From positions 840,577 through 904,576 of the forward strand of contig NZ_QUHC01000002.1 of NCBI RefSeq assembly GCF_003479425.1: DNA of 64,000 nucleotides, read 5' to 3'. The notes beneath the pieces are model-generated. The model did no database searches. It had not been told where the DNA came from and saw only the letters and a program-made list of their open reading frames with translations. Of this stretch, positions 1 to 9,828 are shown in pieces. How positions within the stretch are numbered: position 1 is the first letter of the stretch; every line of letters starts with the position of its first letter. Position numbers and translations under genes: made by a program. The stretch comes from Odoribacter sp. AF15-53 (GTDB lineage: Bacteria; Bacteroidota; Bacteroidia; Bacteroidales; Marinifilaceae).

Positions 1-1266
1 TTTCCGCCATCCCGCCACCGTCGGGAAATCATATTCCGTGTAACGTCTCGTCAAGCGATACCCCTTGTTCGCACGGGCCGAATCCTTACTCCCCAGAAGC
101 TTGATCGCCTCGTCAAGCAAGCGAACATCATAATTAGCGATTCCTAGAGACTTCGCATCCTCGTCAATCTCCGGCGTCAACCCCTCTAAACGGAAATACG
201 GGTAATTATCTTTATAGAATTGATAAAGTTCATCTTTCTCCGGGTCTCCGCATTTTTTATATTCCGTCGAAGCGTGATCCAGAAGCATCCCCGTCTTACG
301 ATAACAAAATTCATTCACCCACGCCCGGGCTTCCGAGCGAAAACGGGTGATACCCCGACGTCCGTTAAACCGGGCCATATAGCACACCGTGTTCACGAAT
401 ATCTGCTTCGCCTGCTCCGTCATAAAATCGGGTGAAGCCGAAAAGCCCCAATGGAAAATATTCCCGGAACGTCCCAAGGCCATTCCCGTGATATCCTTCA
501 AACTATTACTGCTCGATATAAACTCGCAATCCGGGGAATCATCAAACCCCATCCCCACCAGGATTTGCCCGACCCAGTATCCCTTCCGATCCCCGTTCGA
601 CTCCGTCTGCATCCACAACACGTCCAGTTCGGGGGGAATCCCGACGCCCGAATAATACTTCGTAAAATTACCCGGGGTTTTCACTTTCTCCTCCTTCAAT
701 TCCACCTTGATCGGTGTGTTAAAAATGGCATGTTCTTTCTTGTAAAAACAAGCATAGCCTTGAATAATGCAATGACATTGCGTCATGAACTTCGTCGGCA
801 TCGTGTACGTCAGATCGTCCGTGATCTCTCCCAGCACGATCAAGGCTCCTGAAAAATCTTCCGGGATATACCGGGGCAAGCCCAACGGACGTCCTCCCCG
901 GTCGAAACTCTTCCCTTTCGCGTACAACCCGTAATCAATAGTGTCAATGGCAGGCGGCAGATCATCCATGATCGTCACGTCATATCCCTCTGAACGAGCC
1001 GCCGTGTAAACATCCGAACCGATTAAGTCCACTTTCGTGAAAAACTTATCCAACAAAGTCTTGAACTCGGCTCCCCGCGTGAGCGCTAACTGCTGCTGAC
1101 GGGCGTTAGGAGCCGGCCCCGAATAGGCCCCCGTGTACACCTTCTCGGGATTATGCGCCACGATCAGCACCTTGAGGTCATACTTCTCCTGAGCCCGCAC
1201 CGGGATCACGAACGCGAGCTCACTCAAACAAAACAGGAGCAAAAACAATGATATACTTTTCTTCAT
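1..1266 (-). CDS. Secreted protein of unknown function, C-terminus outside window
   Basis: About 422 residues are visible, from an ATG at 1266 to the window edge with no stop, so the gene is truncated by the window, not broken. The N-terminus is a signal peptide (basic MKKS, hydrophobic core, ending near VRAQ). The mature part starts with a strand-rich YDLKVLIVAHN segment followed by alternating helices, reminiscent of a Rossmann or glutamine-amidotransferase-like fold, but I do not recognise a family. It is the last visible gene of the SusCD operon to its right, separated from the PKD-like lipoprotein by a hairpin. Its role is probably linked to whatever that SusCD pair imports; this is inference. 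Confidence 0.7.
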   Translation of the reverse strand, partial: MKKSISLFLLLFCLSELAFVIPVRAQEKYDLKVLIVAHNPEKVYTGAYSGPAPNARQQQLALTRGAEFKTLLDKFFTKVDLIGSDVYTAARSEGYDVTIMDDLPPAIDTIDYGLYAKGKSFDRGGRPLGLPRYIPEDFSGALIVLGEITDDLTYTMPTKFMTQCHCIIQGYACFYKKEHAIFNTPIKVELKEEKVKTPGNFTKYYSGVGIPPELDVLWMQTESNGDRKGYWVGQILVGMGFDDSPDCEFISSSNSLKDITGMALGRSGNIFHWGFSASPDFMTEQAKQIFVNTVCYMARFNGRRGITRFRSEARAWVNEFCYRKTGMLLDHASTEYKKCGDPEKDELYQFYKDNYPYFRLEGLTPEIDEDAKSLGIANYDVRLLDEAIKLLGSKDSARANKGYRLTRRYTEYDFPTVAGWRK

Positions 1267-1290
1267 ACTTACATCTTTTTTCATAACAGG

Positions 1291-1318
1291 GTAGGGCCCC
1301 GGGCAACCCGGTCCCTAC
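1291..1318 (-). other. Intra-operon GC-rich hairpin
   Basis: GTAGGG-c-CCCGGG, a 3-base loop, then CCCGG-t-CCCTAC form a strong stem between the PKD-like lipoprotein stop and the next gene start. On the minus strand it is not directly followed by a T run, so it looks more like an attenuator or RNA-stability element that lowers expression of the distal gene than a full terminator. Confidence 0.5.
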
Positions 1319-1329
1319 TCCCGATTCCG

Positions 1330-2913
1330 TTACTGAGGCTTATAAATATCCCAAGCCAGTGATTTGTAAATAATATCCGTCGGACGTGATGTAATATTCT
1401 CGAATTTCTTCGTCGGTTGCAGGTTCGTCGTCACCCCGATCTTCGAAGCGTCATAAATATAAAACCCTCCCTTTAATGTCTCCCCGCTATTACGGTCATA
1501 GAAACCAACGTACAATTCCCGCATATCATAACTTACCCGCATAAAAGTAACCTCCTTCCCCTCGCCCAGGCTAAACGCCGCCTTGGAAGGAAATTTATTG
1601 TTCGGGGCCACATTCTTCGGGTACCACACGAACACGTTCGCCCCGTCGGCATAATAGACAGAATTATAACGCCCGTTAGGCACCAGCCGCATACCCTCCC
1701 GGTAAGTCGCATCAGGACAATCGAATTCTACTTTCGTCACGGTCTCGAAACCATTCATCCCGGCAGTAAATTCTATAATCATGTAATGATCCTGATCAGC
1801 CTTCTCCCGGCAAACAGAAAAAGCGTTGTTATTCTGCCCGGAATAATAATCCCCGTTCATGTTGAAAATTCGGAGTATATCATAACCATCATATTCATTC
1901 GCCCTTCCCCCGTCAACAAACACGTCACCCACCTTTGCCATCGTGTTGTTTGCCGGGTTCGTCCCCCCGTAATATTCAAAATAATTGATATTCGTGAACA
2001 CCTTGTTATCCTTAACCCAATAGTACGCCAGGTTCATATTTGACCCCATCACGGTAAACAGATCGGCATAAAAAGCGTCCGCGTATTGCCCGGAAAGGTT
2101 ACCCGTGGCAACTTCATAGAGACCGAATTCAGCTTTATTATATCCCAGCAAACGGTTTTTAGAAGTCAATATATAAGCCGTTGTCGCGTAAGTATCCATG
2201 ATTGCCACCTCGGTAATCGTCTCGCCGGGGAAGGCCGCCACGAAATCCACCACCCAGAATATTTCAAAGGTCTCCGGGTCCGCCACGTAAATCTTGTCCC
2301 GCGTAAAAACATGAAGGTTTGCCTCGCTCTTGCCATAGGATATGATTGATTTCGCGATCCGGACCACGTGCTGTATGTCATATTCCGGGTTGATATTCTT
2401 CATGATATCCACGGCAAACGTCATCTGCTTGCCCTCCAGTATATCAGAAGCCGACAACTCTCGCCCGAAAGAGATCGTGGCCGCTCCCGTGTTATCATCA
2501 TTACCCACCACGAAGTATCCCCGGTCATAAGCTCTCACCTCCATAACCCACGACTTCACCTCGCTGTAATCCTCGTTCTTCACCTCCAGCTTCAATTTAT
2601 ACAACCCTTTATCCAGGAACATATAATCCAGCGTTTCTGCCATTCCGCATTCAAACTCTTTCCCTAAAACCCCTTCTTGGGTAAGCGTGTTCGCCGTCCA
2701 GCGATAACTCAACGCTTTCCCCTCAATCTCTTGCGAGATCGTCGGTTTAAAACGAACAGCCTGTCCCAGATCGACGCTGATCGTGTCGGAAGGGGAAGTA
2801 ATGGTTATATTCGAGAAATTCGGGTTATTTTCAGGATACAGCTCCTTGGAGTTATCATCTATACATCCCCATAACAGAACACCGAATATGATATATTGTA
2901 ATATCCTTTTCAT
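1330..2913 (-). CDS. PKD-like family lipoprotein of a SusCD operon
   Basis: About 527 residues. The N-terminus has a short hydrophobic stretch ending in a lipobox (LLWGC near residue 18), so it is a predicted outer-membrane or surface lipoprotein. A PKD-like beta-sandwich follows (roughly 35-125, with YRW and GxYxLxLEV motifs), then a long region resembling beta-propeller blades. An in-frame TTG lies six bases upstream, but the ATG at 2913 gives the cleaner signal peptide. It sits directly after the DUF4843 gene. In Bacteroidota this pair often follows SusD and probably contributes to ligand capture at the cell surface; the ligand is not apparent. Confidence 0.8.
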   Translation of the reverse strand: MKRILQYIIFGVLLWGCIDDNSKELYPENNPNFSNITITSPSDTISVDLGQAVRFKPTISQEIEGKALSYRWTANTLTQEGVLGKEFECGMAETLDYMFLDKGLYKLKLEVKNEDYSEVKSWVMEVRAYDRGYFVVGNDDNTGAATISFGRELSASDILEGKQMTFAVDIMKNINPEYDIQHVVRIAKSIISYGKSEANLHVFTRDKIYVADPETFEIFWVVDFVAAFPGETITEVAIMDTYATTAYILTSKNRLLGYNKAEFGLYEVATGNLSGQYADAFYADLFTVMGSNMNLAYYWVKDNKVFTNINYFEYYGGTNPANNTMAKVGDVFVDGGRANEYDGYDILRIFNMNGDYYSGQNNNAFSVCREKADQDHYMIIEFTAGMNGFETVTKVEFDCPDATYREGMRLVPNGRYNSVYYADGANVFVWYPKNVAPNNKFPSKAAFSLGEGKEVTFMRVSYDMRELYVGFYDRNSGETLKGGFYIYDASKIGVTTNLQPTKKFENITSRPTDIIYKSLAWDIYKPQ

Positions 2914-2923
2914 AGCCAATAGA

Positions 2924-3694
2924 TTAATAGATTGTTGGTTTTGATATATTTAACTCTAACTCGGGATGAGCTTCCGAATACTCCCACATCTTCATTTCCA
3001 CGTACATTCCAAAAGCATACGGGTAAACAATAGTCGGGTTATTCTGGTAAATCAGCGGCGGGATATCCAAATTCCGCCCCCAACGGGCAACAATCTTATC
3101 GAACAAATACTTGTTCTCCTGCTCCATTTCCCAGAAATACTTGAAGAACAATTGTCCCTTGAACTTGCTAAAAGCCCCCCACTTGTAACTGGCCCACCAT
3201 TGTGGCTCGGCAGGCTCTTTATCATCAAAGGTAATCGTGAACTCCGAATGTCCCCTTACCAATAAGTCATCAGAATCTTCCAACTCGAAAGTCAGTATCG
3301 CCCGCGTGTTTTCCAACTCGGCATCCCGGATCAACTTCACCGGGATCGTCGCCTGCACGGAATCCGCCGGGAAAGTAAATTCTGCCGGGAGATCATAATA
3401 CGCCTCTTTAGCCGCGATAAATTCCTCGCTTGCGTACTTGCCGGAATTAACCTTCAATTTCACCGTCCGGTCATAATCCCTCGGCATTCCCAATAACTTG
3501 ATCGTTACCCCGTAAACATATTCCGTCTTCGAATCAAAACCGAAATTATAGAACACGGAATCCGTACTTTCATCGTATGCTAAAAAAACACCGTCTTTCT
3601 GGCTCACGTTATACACGGGGTAATCCTCGTTCTCACAAGCGATCAAAAGCGACGCTATCACCCCTAAAAATATCATTAATCTTTTCATATCCAT
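2924..3694 (-). CDS. DUF4843 domain lipoprotein
   Basis: 256 residues starting MDMKRLMIFLG, with a lipobox ending in IACEN, so a predicted lipoprotein. The body matches the DUF4843 pattern I know from SusCD operons: an early YxVYNVSQ segment, a beta-rich domain with VKLKVN and IPVKLIRD strands, then a C-terminal half rich in W, F and Y (QWWASYKWGAFSKFKGQLFF). It lies 6 nt downstream of susD and about 10 nt upstream of the PKD-like gene, so all three are co-transcribed. Function is not established; the context suggests an accessory substrate-binding surface lipoprotein. Confidence 0.8.
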   Translation of the reverse strand: MDMKRLMIFLGVIASLLIACENEDYPVYNVSQKDGVFLAYDESTDSVFYNFGFDSKTEYVYGVTIKLLGMPRDYDRTVKLKVNSGKYASEEFIAAKEAYYDLPAEFTFPADSVQATIPVKLIRDAELENTRAILTFELEDSDDLLVRGHSEFTITFDDKEPAEPQWWASYKWGAFSKFKGQLFFKYFWEMEQENKYLFDKIVARWGRNLDIPPLIYQNNPTIVYPYAFGMYVEMKMWEYSEAHPELELNISKPTIY

Positions 3695-3700
3695 TCAATT

Positions 3701-5191
3701 TTACTCTTGGGTTCTATACTCGAATTCCTTTTCCGGGATTGGGAACACATATACTTTATCCGAAGCCGGGATAACTTTCAATTCCGCATTTGAACGAATT
3801 TCCGCGTTCAGCTTCTTCATATCAAACCATCTCTGTCCCTCCCCGTACAACTCCTTGTACCGTTCGTTATACAAAAGATCCAAAGAAGGCGTCAAGGCTG
3901 GTTCCCGGTCCTCCAAACGGGTCAATCCCCTGGAAACCAACACGGGATTCAGGTAATCGGCCGCCTCATCCAACTTGTTCTCCCGGAGGTAAGCCTCCGC
4001 CACGATATAGTACATTTCCGGAACACGCATGAGAGAGATCCCGTCCACGAGTCCGCGATTCGAAGGAGTATTCTGCGCGCTCTCGATGATCGTGACATCC
4101 ACGTTTTTCAACAACCGGTAGCTGGTTCCTCCCGCTGTCAGGGAACGTATCCACACCAAACGACCGTCAAGCCCCGCGTTATCCCCCAGATAGTTCGAAT
4201 ACACCTCGTTAAAATCAAACAAGAACTGGCCACCGGACGAGGCCTGATAAGGAGAAAAACTCGTCCATGACGCCCCGTCATACAACCTCAACTTCGTGGT
4301 CTCGACATATTTCGTTGAATACACGCCGAACAATGTCTCCTTCTGCGACAACGTCCCGGCCACCAACGTGACCATCTCGTCCTTAGAAGCAAGCGGGAAA
4401 CGCCCGGAATCAATAACCTTCAATGCCTCCGTACGGGCATCCGCGTAATCCCCCTTCATCCGCAATACACGAGCAAGTAAACCCGTCGTGGCATAATAAT
4501 TCAGATGCGTTTGGCGATATTTCATGAAATTATCAATATCGTTACCGGTATCCGTTCTCGGCCACGCGAGATTGTCTTTATCTTCTTCCAAATAAGTCTG
4601 AGCCTTTTTCAAATCAATAATAATCTTCTCGTACACCTCGCCCACCGTTGAAAAGGGCGTGTGTTTAAACGAGTACTCGGTCACGTACGGAATTCCCTGC
4701 ACGCTCGCACTTTTCTCCACGTGAGGAGCAAAACTCTTTACCAGATCAAAATGCAACATGGCACGCAAAGCATACAACTCCCCCTTGTACAAGTTCAACA
4801 AAGGATAACTACCCTCCGATTTCCGTTCCAGATTATCAATAGCATTATTAACGTAACCGATAATCTCGTAAGGCACTTGCCACATCGACTCTAAAATAGT
4901 TGCCGCTTGTGAATAATCGTACCGTGTAAAATAGTACTGAGGGGTAACCTGACTGCTACACCCCAAATCCTGCGACAAAAGATCAAATATACCCCAGTTA
5001 TAATACTCCCCGTACACCTCATTACTTTTCAACTTCCCGTAAATACCGGTTATCGCGTCCTCGCATCCCTGCACGTTATCAAACATGTCATCGTTAACCA
5101 CCTCGGCATCAGGATTCACATCAAGAAAGCTATCACAAGACATGATAAACAATGCCAAACATAAACTCCATATTATATTAACCTTCTTCAT
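3701..5191 (-). CDS. RagB/SusD family nutrient-uptake outer-membrane lipoprotein
   Basis: 496 residues. Signal peptide with lipobox LFIMSC followed by DSFLDVNPD, the usual SusD N-terminus. Helical TPR-like repeats carry the expected landmarks: YGLxxxL-type N-terminal helix, AL RAMLHFDLVKSFAPHV around residue 145, and the C-terminal LLYNERYKELYGEGQRWFDMKK. SusD proteins cap the SusC pore and bind the substrate at the surface. It lies 11 nt downstream of susC. No CAZyme is seen nearby, so the substrate need not be a glycan. Confidence 0.95.
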   Translation of the reverse strand: MKKVNIIWSLCLALFIMSCDSFLDVNPDAEVVNDDMFDNVQGCEDAITGIYGKLKSNEVYGEYYNWGIFDLLSQDLGCSSQVTPQYYFTRYDYSQAATILESMWQVPYEIIGYVNNAIDNLERKSEGSYPLLNLYKGELYALRAMLHFDLVKSFAPHVEKSASVQGIPYVTEYSFKHTPFSTVGEVYEKIIIDLKKAQTYLEEDKDNLAWPRTDTGNDIDNFMKYRQTHLNYYATTGLLARVLRMKGDYADARTEALKVIDSGRFPLASKDEMVTLVAGTLSQKETLFGVYSTKYVETTKLRLYDGASWTSFSPYQASSGGQFLFDFNEVYSNYLGDNAGLDGRLVWIRSLTAGGTSYRLLKNVDVTIIESAQNTPSNRGLVDGISLMRVPEMYYIVAEAYLRENKLDEAADYLNPVLVSRGLTRLEDREPALTPSLDLLYNERYKELYGEGQRWFDMKKLNAEIRSNAELKVIPASDKVYVFPIPEKEFEYRTQE

Positions 5192-5202
5192 ATTCCTGCA
5201 AA

Positions 5203-8200
5203 TTAAAATCTTGTACTAATCGTAAAACTTACATTTCGCGCGAAAGGATAGGTCGTACCTCTCTCCCTCACGATCGTTGAGAAATAAGCGATCTCGTTAA
5301 GCGAAAGGCTCAGATTCAAATCACTGAAACCCCATTTCTTGACCAAATCCCGATCGAACTGGTAAGCAAACGACATAGCCGGAATCGTCAGGTAATTCTC
5401 CTTCTCCACGAACCGGGAAGTATGAACATTCTCCGTCGTCCCGCTCGCCTTTTTACTCACGTACTCGACCACATCCCCCGGCTTCTCCCAACGCTTCGCG
5501 TAAGCCCGCCTGTCTGCGTTATATTTGGCATTGATAAGTTCCACCTTCTCGGCCCGGGTTGAATTATACACGTAGGCACCCAAAGAATATTGCGCGCTGA
5601 TATTAAAACTAAAATTCTTATAAGACAACATACCGGAAATGGCCCCTCTCAACTTCGGCTCGGTATCACCCAAATCCACCTTATCCTCCGAATTATAAGT
5701 TTTCGTGTATTTACCATCCTTGGTAATGAATATCTCCTGACCATCAGACGGATCAATACCTGCCGAACGAACGGCATATAACGTCGTCGATGATTTTCCT
5801 TCAACATACAACTGGGTCGGCGAACTACTCAAAAGGGCCGCGTTCTCACTATTCTGGCGGCGAAGCACATCCCCGATCTTAACCAACTCGTTGTAATTCT
5901 TGGTCCCGTTCACGTTGATCCGGCAATACCAATCATTCCGGTTTACGACCACCCCGGATACAGAAAACTCGAATCCCCGGTTCAACTGCTCCCCGACATT
6001 ACTGCTCACGCTTGTTACACCCGCGGAATAAGGCATCGAGATCGGCACGATCATGTCGACCGTACGATTATTATAATAATCAAAATTCACGTCAAGCCTC
6101 TCCTTCAATAAAGACGAGGTTATACCCACGTTTATATTCTTTGTCACTTGCGCCTTCAAATCCGTGTTACCCATCGTGATCGGCACGGCTCCCGAACCCG
6201 CTTTCCCGTTCAATTCCGAATCGTAACGATAAGTCGTGATCGCTTGATAAGAAGCGAAATTCAAACTACCCGTGTGCCCGTAACTGGCTCTCAAGCGTAA
6301 TAAATTAACCACATCGCTATCGGCAAACCAATTCTCCCGATGCACGTTCCACCCGATTCCCGCACTCCAGTAAGGTTCATACCGTTGGTCTTTCCCGAAT
6401 TTAGACGACCCGGAAAACCGCAAAGAACCGTCGATGAAATACCGTCCCCTGTAAATAATATTGGCAGCCGAAATGAATGCTACCCGCGCGCTCACGTCGC
6501 TCTGACCACTCGGATGACTGTCTGCCGGGTACTGATGCGCGAAGGTAATGTCGGTCAACTTGTCGTTCAGGAATCCCTGCGCGGAAAACGAATACGGGGA
6601 ACTCTTGTCCTTATTGATCTCTCCACCCGCATTAATAGAAAACATCGAACCCATATCATCCAGGTTACGGTTAAAATTAAACGTCAACCTCCCGGAATAC
6701 GAAACGGCCTCTGAAGAAGCGATCGTGTAACGACCTTTCTGGGCCGGATCAACCACTTCCGCGTAAGTATGCGACAACGGGGAAATGTAATCGTCACTTC
6801 TCGTGTCCGTGCTGCTGATATTACCACTAGCCGAAATAAAGAATCCTTTCATCACGTTCCAGCGAAGCGTCGAATTTATCGTGTACTCCTTTGATTTCGA
6901 CGTTGAAGAAGAAGACAGGGAAGCCTCGTAAAGCGGGTTTTCCAAATTGTAGGAAAGATCATAATTCAGCTTACCGTTAGCATCATAAGGAGCATCGTAA
7001 GGATTCGCCTGCACGTACTTGGAAAAACTCCCGTACTTGGAATTCTCCACGTTCGTCTGGGCATAATTCGCACGGAAGGTGAATATCAACTTCTGGTTAT
7101 AATTATAGGAAAAATAAACACCCAACCCCAACCTCTCGCGGGCATCCGCTTTCATCACACCGTGCGTGTTACTGTAATTCCCCGTCAACTGGTAGGTAAG
7201 CCCCGAACCTTCCCCGCTCAAATTCAAACTATGACTGTGTGAAAATGAATTTCGCAAAGGTTTTGACAACCAATCCGTGTCGATACCACTATTTACCCGC
7301 GCCAATTTCGGCAGATACTCGTTCACGTAAGACTCGCCCGTGTACCCATCGTCCTCCGGATTCCCGTAGAGACCGGACTGTAACTCGAAATCGAGCTTCT
7401 CCCGCGCGTCCATCAAATCATAAGCCGACAAATCCGGAAATTCCACTTTACCTGTCAGACTATAAGACAACCGAAGGTCTTTTTGAATATTTTGCTTGCG
7501 AGTAACCAGAATTACCCCGTTAGCAGCCTGCTCCCCGTAAAGAGCCGTTGCCGAAGCATCTTTCAACGTGGTCACGCTCTCGATATCGAATATATCCATA
7601 TCATACAACGCCTGAACGGAAGATTCCACCCCGTCGATAACGATCAAGGGAGCATTCACCCCCACGGTCTGGCTGGCATTCAGAGAACTCGTACCGCGGA
7701 TAATGATATCAGGCAGACTATTGGGGTTAGAGCCCTGCGCGTTGTTCGGTTTGATCTGAATCGAAGGATCCAGAATAGCAAGCGCGGAAAACACGTTCGT
7801 CGTGGATATTTTTCGTAAATCATCCCCCGCTACCGTTTTCAACGCTCCCGTGAAACTCTCCTTACGCCGTTCGAAATAACCTGTCACCACAACATCCTCC
7901 AAGGCCACCTCATCATCCTCCAGCACGATATCCAACTTCTTGCCCGGGGAATATTTCACCTCTTGTTTCTTCATTCCCACGAACGAGAACACCAGCGTCA
8001 CCGTGTCCGAGGGTATTGTCAACTTGAAAATACCATCCACGTCGGTAACAACACCTATATGCGTGTCCTTGATCAGGACAGTAACTCCCGGTAAAGGATT
8101 ACCCTTCGTGTCCTTCACCGTACCGGAAATCGCCCGCCCGTCATTCTTCTCCGGTTCCTCGTTCTTCGGCTTATTCACGATATAAATGATGTCTTTCTCA

Positions 8201-8526
8201 AAAAAATAACGTAACGAAGAATTTTTGAACACCTCATCCAGCACCTCTCGCACATTCCTTTGGTCCACTTTCACGTTAAAAGTCGGAAAAGTCTTCACGT
8301 GTTCTTCGTTGTAAATAAAACGTAAGCCCGTTTGCTTCCAGATTTCCTGACATAATGTATTCACGTCACATCGCTGCAGATTCAAGGAAACTACCTGATT
8401 TTGAGAGTAACCGTGGGCAGTCACCCCCGGTACAGAAAAGAAACAAAAAATCATCAACGACCGCAAAATTTTGAATGCGGCTGATTTTTTCATGCTGAAT
8501 ACAGCATATTTCCAATTAGATTTCAT
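5203..8526 (-). CDS. SusC/RagA family TonB-linked outer-membrane transporter with STN domain
   Basis: A 22-strand barrel transporter of about 1107 residues from the ATG at 8526; the frame is open up to 8589. I prefer 8526 because the 14-base motif TTTAACATACAAAT sits just upstream, as at the second SusC gene. Order: signal peptide, STN (secretin/TonB N-terminal) domain with LNLQRCDVNTL and LRFIYN, carboxypeptidase-regulatory-like domain (ISGTVKDTKGNPLPGV), TonB box region (EDVVVTGYFERR), plug with LYGEQAANGVILVTRK, barrel ending in FTISTRF. The STN domain and the adjacent FecR and ECF sigma genes indicate trans-envelope signalling: substrate binding activates the sigma factor, which induces the operon. 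Confidence 0.95.
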   Translation of the reverse strand: MKSNWKYAVFSMKKSAAFKILRSLMIFCFFSVPGVTAHGYSQNQVVSLNLQRCDVNTLCQEIWKQTGLRFIYNEEHVKTFPTFNVKVDQRNVREVLDEVFKNSSLRYFFEKDIIYIVNKPKNEEPEKNDGRAISGTVKDTKGNPLPGVTVLIKDTHIGVVTDVDGIFKLTIPSDTVTLVFSFVGMKKQEVKYSPGKKLDIVLEDDEVALEDVVVTGYFERRKESFTGALKTVAGDDLRKISTTNVFSALAILDPSIQIKPNNAQGSNPNSLPDIIIRGTSSLNASQTVGVNAPLIVIDGVESSVQALYDMDIFDIESVTTLKDASATALYGEQAANGVILVTRKQNIQKDLRLSYSLTGKVEFPDLSAYDLMDAREKLDFELQSGLYGNPEDDGYTGESYVNEYLPKLARVNSGIDTDWLSKPLRNSFSHSHSLNLSGEGSGLTYQLTGNYSNTHGVMKADARERLGLGVYFSYNYNQKLIFTFRANYAQTNVENSKYGSFSKYVQANPYDAPYDANGKLNYDLSYNLENPLYEASLSSSSTSKSKEYTINSTLRWNVMKGFFISASGNISSTDTRSDDYISPLSHTYAEVVDPAQKGRYTIASSEAVSYSGRLTFNFNRNLDDMGSMFSINAGGEINKDKSSPYSFSAQGFLNDKLTDITFAHQYPADSHPSGQSDVSARVAFISAANIIYRGRYFIDGSLRFSGSSKFGKDQRYEPYWSAGIGWNVHRENWFADSDVVNLLRLRASYGHTGSLNFASYQAITTYRYDSELNGKAGSGAVPITMGNTDLKAQVTKNINVGITSSLLKERLDVNFDYYNNRTVDMIVPISMPYSAGVTSVSSNVGEQLNRGFEFSVSGVVVNRNDWYCRINVNGTKNYNELVKIGDVLRRQNSENAALLSSSPTQLYVEGKSSTTLYAVRSAGIDPSDGQEIFITKDGKYTKTYNSEDKVDLGDTEPKLRGAISGMLSYKNFSFNISAQYSLGAYVYNSTRAEKVELINAKYNADRRAYAKRWEKPGDVVEYVSKKASGTTENVHTSRFVEKENYLTIPAMSFAYQFDRDLVKKWGFSDLNLSLSLNEIAYFSTIVRERGTTYPFARNVSFTISTRF

Positions 8527-8528
8527 AA

Positions 8529-8542
8529 ATTTGTATGTTAAA
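8529..8542 (-). promoter_or_regulatory. Leader motif shared by both SusC genes
   Basis: The minus strand reads TTTAACATACAAAT, ending 2 nt before the preferred SusC ATG. The same 14 bases occur at 59682-59695 just upstream of the second SusC gene. It may be a translation or leader element; it supports the downstream start choice. Confidence 0.5.
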
Positions 8543-8603
8543 GATTTCACATTTGAATAGGTATCCGTTTGCCAATTGGGCCTATTCATTTTTTTATCTT
8601 TCT

Positions 8604-8636
8604 AAAGATGAAGATCCTCACACTATCTTCATCTTT
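8604..8636. terminator. Perfect 12-bp hairpin between fecR and susC
   Basis: AAAGATGAAGAT, a 9-base loop, then ATCTTCATCTTT. It falls directly after the FecR stop. A T run follows on the plus strand; on the minus strand the hairpin is followed by AGAAAGATAAAAAAATG. It probably separates a sigma/fecR transcript from the susC transcript, which would give susC its own (sigma-dependent) promoter in 8540-8600. Confidence 0.6.
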
Positions 8637-8641
8637 TTTTA

Positions 8642-9784
8642 TCATTTGCTTACAACGACGGTTCTACCGTCAACTTTTATCCGAGCCTCTGAAATCTTCT
8701 CGAAGGCATTGAATAAATCCTGAACGTCTTTATAACGTTTCAAATTTCCTGATAATCGAATCTCCTTTAACTCCTTGTTTTGATAAAACACGTCCAAATC
8801 ATACCACCGGGCCAACTTATTCATGATTGACTCCAACGATTCGTCCTTAAATATAAAATCTCCATTTTTCCAAGCGACATAGGACAACACATTTACATCC
8901 TCCACCCTCATCGCCCCGTCTGATTTAAAATAAGCTCCTTTCTGATTGGGTTTCAACATCACTTCCTCATCCCCGCATCTCATGCTCACGGACCCTTGTG
9001 TCAACACGGTCTCTACCCGGTCTGCCTCGTAAGCATTCACGTTAAATTCCGTCCCGTATACCTTCACGGTAAACTCATCAACCTGTACCAGAAAAGCAGC
9101 GTCGGAATTTTTCACCACGTTAAAATAAGCCTCTCCCTTCAAATAAACCACACGCTCTTTCCCCATGAAATGAATCGGATAACGCAATTCGCTTTCCGCA
9201 TTCAACCACACCTGAGTACCATCTTCCAACACCAGCGAAAATTCTCCACCCCGGGGTACTTCAACACGATTCATCACCGCTTTCGCAGAAGCGTTCGCTC
9301 TTTCCTTTTCATAAGAAAGCTTTCCCGTCTCGCTCACTTTTATTGAAGTCCCGTCCTGTTCCTTCAGATCCCTGGCCTCACCACCAATCTCCACGGCCGC
9401 ACCCGACGATAGATACAACTTCGCCTGAACCTTTCCCGGTTGAATCATTTCGTTCCGGGTCAACCACTCGTTCTTCGAACTTTCGGACCACACGAACCAT
9501 CCCCCGATACTGACCATCAGCACCACAACAGCCGCCACTCGATACCATAATTTCACACTCAACGGTTTTCTCAACTTGCGACGGAACGTGTTGAAATCCG
9601 TACGAGTCTCCCGTGCCTGCACGCTCCACAATAACTCTAGGTGAGTCTTTTGAAAATCTCTGAAATAATTCCTATTCTGATCGTTCTCCTCCATCCATGC
9701 CTCGACCTCTTCTCGTTCGGATGTCTCCATCTCTTCCAACAGATATCGAAGTAATCTCTCGTCTAATTTGTCTTGACCTGTCAT
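8642..9784 (-). CDS. FecR family anti-sigma factor with DUF4974
   Basis: 380 residues. Cytoplasmic N-terminal anti-sigma region (residues 1-75, MTGQDKLDERLLRYLLEEME), one membrane segment (about 81-100, VAAVVVLMVSIGGWFVW), a periplasmic FecR domain (about 170-270, VPRGGEFSLVLEDGTQVWLN) and a C-terminal DUF4974/STN-like domain (about 310-378). It should hold the ECF sigma factor inactive until the STN domain of loaded SusC contacts its periplasmic part. It is 44 nt downstream of the sigma gene. Confidence 0.95.
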   Translation of the reverse strand: MTGQDKLDERLLRYLLEEMETSEREEVEAWMEENDQNRNYFRDFQKTHLELLWSVQARETRTDFNTFRRKLRKPLSVKLWYRVAAVVVLMVSIGGWFVWSESSKNEWLTRNEMIQPGKVQAKLYLSSGAAVEIGGEARDLKEQDGTSIKVSETGKLSYEKERANASAKAVMNRVEVPRGGEFSLVLEDGTQVWLNAESELRYPIHFMGKERVVYLKGEAYFNVVKNSDAAFLVQVDEFTVKVYGTEFNVNAYEADRVETVLTQGSVSMRCGDEEVMLKPNQKGAYFKSDGAMRVEDVNVLSYVAWKNGDFIFKDESLESIMNKLARWYDLDVFYQNKELKEIRLSGNLKRYKDVQDLFNAFEKISEARIKVDGRTVVVSK

Positions 9785-9828
9785 AGTTTCATAATTTAAC
9801 TATAATACAGTCCAAGCCCCAAAGTCAT

